Assembly (NCBI GenBank): GCA_039024295.1
Contig: JBCDIQ010000247.1
Span: 1 to 8,738 of the forward strand
From: JBCDIQ01 sp039024295
GTDB lineage: Bacteria > Bacteroidota > Bacteroidia > J057
DNA: 8,738 nt
Direction of reading: 5' to 3'
Shown: one piece after another, positions 6,028-8,738 of the stretch
Numbering within the stretch: position 1 is the stretch's first letter
Layout of the letters: each line of letters starts with the position of its first letter
Position numbers and translations under genes: made by a program
Notes under the pieces: model-generated
What the model was told of the DNA's origin: nothing
The model's input: only the letters and a program-made list of their open reading frames with translations
Databases searched by the model: none

Positions 6028-6057
6028 TAAATTTAGGTCCTGTCAAATCAACGTCAA
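6028..6057 (-). promoter_or_regulatory. Possible Uma2 gene promoter
   Basis: On the minus strand TTG (6055-6057), 19 bases, then TAAATTTA (6028-6035) approximates the TTG / TAnnTTTG arrangement of Bacteroidota promoters with one mismatch in the -7 box. It would leave a leader of about 50 bases. This is a weak prediction. Confidence 0.25.
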
Positions 6058-6062
6058 TCTGT

Positions 6063-6070
6063 TATCTTTC
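6063..6070 (+). promoter_or_regulatory. Possible -7 box of the peptidase gene
   Basis: TATCTTTC differs by one base from TAnnTTTG and ends 22 bases before the peptidase ATG. No -33 TTG is seen, though three TCAA tetramers (6043-6057) lie in that region. Weak. Confidence 0.25.
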
Positions 6071-6092
6071 CCCTCATATTGTGAAAGGTCCT

Positions 6093-8738
6093 ATGAAGTT
6101 GTTGTTGCATACGAAATCGCGTTCTTGTCAATTTTTACTTGCGGTGTTGGTCTGTCTGTTGGGGGGGAACCTTGCGGTTGCACAGGTTGAAGTAAATGTC
6201 AAGCTCAATCCGGGTGAAACAGCCTGGCAGGGATTTCTTCAGAATCCACTTCCAGATGCGCCACTTGTCCAACGATATGCCGTGTTGAGGCAACTCGAAC
6301 AAACGCGCCGGGCCCAGGAAGCAGGAACGTTCAAACAGGCTGATCCTGATTTATCCAGGATATTCACCCTCCAGTTTGTGGGAGAAAATACCAGCGCGAT
6401 CCTTTCGAGCTTAAGGAATACTGGGGTGTTTGAGTTTGTCGAAGAAAACTTTACCCGAAAGGTACACGCACTCACCGGAACGCCTCCCAATGATGACTCC
6501 GTTGCTGCTCAATGGCACCATCCCTACATCCGGACCTTCGATGCGTGGGACATGACCCGTGGCAGTGCAAATGTAAAAGTGGGGGTGATTGATACAGGCC
6601 TTGATTTCAACCATCCGGAATATGAGGGACAAATCGCCATCAACCTACCTGAGGACCACAACGGCAATGGTACCTTTGAACCCTGGTCGAACACCGAGAC
6701 CCAAAACGGCCGTACAGGTGACTTTGACGGAATTGACAATGATGGAAATGGGTATGTGGATGACGTGGTCGGATATGATTTCACGGATCAGCCCAGAAGC
6801 CCTTTTGGCGGTGATTACCTGGAGGCCGATCCTGATCCAACTGATGATAACAGCCACGGCACCATCGTTTCAGGGATCATTCACGCCAAGGCAGACAATG
6901 GATTTGGTGGTACCGGAGTTGCCCCTGCGTGTAAGCTGGTGGTGCTACGTGCTTTCGCAGCGAATGGCAGCGGAGAGGATGATGACATCGCCCGTGCCAT
7001 CATTTATGCTGCTGATAACGACATTCGAATCCTGAATTTCAGCTTTGGAGACATCTATCCCTCCAAAATCATGCATGAGGCAATCAAATATGCCTACAGC
7101 CGAGGCGTAATCATGGTCTCTTCAGCAGGCAATGGGACCGGAGATGAACTCCATTATCCCTCAGGTTTCAACGAGGTAATTTCTGTTTCAGCTACTTCTT
7201 ATGATCCGGCTACTGGCAGGGAATTTTTGTGGCCGCTGAGTTCATATGGGGTAACGGTAGACCTAAGTGCACCGGGTAGCGGGATTCTGTGCCCCACCAT
7301 CCTGGATACAGCTACAAATGGGGAAGTAACGGCATTTGGACGATACAGCGGAACCAGTGCAGCCGCACCTATGGTAGCAGGCACTGCAGCCTTGCTGATG
7401 AGTTACCGAGGCAATTTTACGCCTCAACAAATGCGCGGTATCCTTACCACCTCTACAGATGATGTTTCGGATCCGGGCTGGGACCATTTCACCGGCGCTG
7501 GTCGCCTGAATATGGTCAAGGCCCTGCAAAGTGTAGGAGCTGCCCAGGTGCAGATTGTCACCCCCGAAAATGATACAGGCAGCCCAAGAGATACAGTTTA
7601 CCTGCTCGGAACAATATTAGACCCAGAATTTGAACAGTACCACATCGAATACCAAGAAGGCTTGGAAGATGTCAACCCTTGGCTGCCCATTTCGGTGGAA
7701 CAAAGAAGGCAACTTAAAAATGACACCTTGGGGATGTGGGATTTAACAGGCATCCCCGAAGGAGAATATACCCTCAGGGTGAGGGTTGACAGAACCAACG
7801 GTTTTACTTCTGAAGACCGCATTCGGTTCATCCGCGATAAAAGCCCACCGGAGGTGGACCTGCGGCTAGCGGCACCCGCATGGGACAATGAACAGCGAAA
7901 GCTTTTGGTGATTTTCCGAGACAATGACCAGGGAACCCATGTGTTGAATTATCGTCCCCTTGGCAGCAATGGCCCATTCCGCACCATTACTTTTGATCGC
8001 ACCACCCGAAATGGAGAATTTCTCCTGGGAAGTGACCGGGTTCCTTCTGGAACCTATGAGCTGTTTATCCGCGCCACGAATCTGGCTGGCCTAACTGCTG
8101 ACAGCCGGGTGGACACGGTCGTGTTTGAAAGCAAGTTTGTCAATCGTGCGGGCTTTCGCAGGATTGCTCCTACCCTGCCGATGGGCAGGTTTTTACCCGG
8201 AAACTTCGATATCAACAAAAATGGACTTGCCGATGTGGTTGTGAGCGAATATGGAGATCAGCTCGAATTCGGCAGGCTGAAGTTTTATGAATTCAATGGA
8301 ATCTTTTTTCAGGCAGTTGACTCTATTACCATCAGCCCGGTTCTGATTCCCAAGGACATTACGGATACAGATGGGGACGGCCTGCTGGAGTTGCTTTGCT
8401 CAGTCAATGACTCCACCTATATTTTGGAGCAGGAGACCCCATTTGTTTTTCCAAAAAATGTGATCTACAGCAACCTTGGTAATGAGCTGTATTCAGCCAA
8501 TTTTTCAGACACTGATGCAGACGGTCAGGAGGAACTGGTGATGAAGGATTTCGAAGACTATTTTGTCTTTGAAGGAGGGGGAGCCAATTTTACCCAGGCG
8601 GCTATTTTGGAGGACATCAGCCCCAACTACATTGGCTCAACCGCGCCTAGGTCCATAACAGGTGATTTTGACAATGACGTAAGGCCGGAATCCGTCTTTG
8701 GTGACTTTGATGGAGATATTCTGGTGTATGAACACGGG
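6093..8738 (+). CDS. Secreted subtilisin-like S8 serine peptidase with FG-GAP-like repeats, C-terminus outside window
   Basis: The frame is open for 882 codons to the window edge. Residues 1-30 form a Sec signal peptide ending in AVA. A propeptide-like region follows to about residue 155, and the peptidase domain spans about 160-480. The catalytic triad is complete: Asp167 (GVIDTGLDFNHPE), His255 (NSHGTIVSG) and Ser422 (SGTSAAAPMVAG), with oxyanion Asn347 (SSAGNG). An Asp/Gly/Asn-rich insert (DFDGIDNDGNGYVDD, near residue 210) resembles the calcium-binding insert of Bacteroidota subtilases. About 485-690 looks like beta-sandwich linker domains. From about 700, repeated calcium-loop motifs (Asp706, Asp758, Asp806, Asp858) indicate an FG-GAP/VCBS-type propeller. 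A type IX sorting domain may follow outside the window, but this cannot be seen. The protein is probably an extracellular or surface protease. It is divergent from Uma2, with no functional link apparent. Confidence 0.95.
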   Translation, partial: MKLLLHTKSRSCQFLLAVLVCLLGGNLAVAQVEVNVKLNPGETAWQGFLQNPLPDAPLVQRYAVLRQLEQTRRAQEAGTFKQADPDLSRIFTLQFVGENTSAILSSLRNTGVFEFVEENFTRKVHALTGTPPNDDSVAAQWHHPYIRTFDAWDMTRGSANVKVGVIDTGLDFNHPEYEGQIAINLPEDHNGNGTFEPWSNTETQNGRTGDFDGIDNDGNGYVDDVVGYDFTDQPRSPFGGDYLEADPDPTDDNSHGTIVSGIIHAKADNGFGGTGVAPACKLVVLRAFAANGSGEDDDIARAIIYAADNDIRILNFSFGDIYPSKIMHEAIKYAYSRGVIMVSSAGNGTGDELHYPSGFNEVISVSATSYDPATGREFLWPLSSYGVTVDLSAPGSGILCPTILDTATNGEVTAFGRYSGTSAAAPMVAGTAALLMSYRGNFTPQQMRGILTTSTDDVSDPGWDHFTGAGRLNMVKALQSVGAAQVQIVTPENDTGSPRDTVYLLGTILDPEFEQYHIEYQEGLEDVNPWLPISVEQRRQLKNDTLGMWDLTGIPEGEYTLRVRVDRTNGFTSEDRIRFIRDKSPPEVDLRLAAPAWDNEQRKLLVIFRDNDQGTHVLNYRPLGSNGPFRTITFDRTTRNGEFLLGSDRVPSGTYELFIRATNLAGLTADSRVDTVVFESKFVNRAGFRRIAPTLPMGRFLPGNFDINKNGLADVVVSEYGDQLEFGRLKFYEFNGIFFQAVDSITISPVLIPKDITDTDGDGLLELLCSVNDSTYILEQETPFVFPKNVIYSNLGNELYSANFSDTDADGQEELVMKDFEDYFVFEGGGANFTQAAILEDISPNYIGSTAPRSITGDFDNDVRPESVFGDFDGDILVYEHG

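Noticed and set aside
6035..6092. AGGTCCT occurring twice (6035-6041 and 6086-6092) as possible paired operators or insertion-site duplications
   Set aside because: Seven bases is too short, the spacing is not helical, and there is no element between the copies.

Overview
The window looks like a chromosomal segment of a member of the Bacteroidota. The grounds are a near-perfect TAnnTTTG-type -7 promoter box, start codons largely without Shine-Dalgarno sequences, an SAMHD1-like HD hydrolase of the type common in that phylum, and a large secreted subtilase with integrin-like repeats. I cannot name the genus. Uma2 proteins are frequent in Saprospiria, but that alone is weak evidence. I see no RNA genes, insertion sequences, CRISPR arrays or other clear mobile elements.

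Layout. On the minus strand at the left edge is the N-terminal 55 codons of an HD-domain phosphohydrolase (1-167), which continues out of the window. A minus-strand lipoprotein of unknown function follows (294-896). A divergent AraC-family regulator (1065-1934) then opens a plus-strand cluster: an exported pirin (2023-2892), a nitroreductase (2950-3531), a small degenerate receiver-like protein (3528-3845), a DUF5996 protein (3858-4784) and an OsmC-family protein (4797-5216). A minus-strand Uma2-type PD-(D/E)XK protein (5305-5970) converges on the cluster. Divergent from it, a secreted S8 serine peptidase begins at 6093 and is still open at the right edge after 882 codons.

How the genes may work together. 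The last four genes of the cluster are tightly packed, with a 4-base overlap and two 12-base gaps. The recognised members (pirin, nitroreductase, OsmC) fit handling of reactive quinones, nitro-compounds or hydroperoxides. The adjacent AraC regulator is the obvious candidate controller. A 14-base direct repeat with exactly 21-base spacing lies between the AraC stop codon and the pirin -7 box, a geometry that suits an AraC-type operator. The same bases can also fold into a terminator-like hairpin for the AraC gene. A second, strong hairpin with a T-run lies between pirin and nitroreductase and could set the ratio of pirin to downstream expression. The DUF5996 and receiver-like proteins have no assigned role; this setting suggests a stress or redox function, which is inference only.
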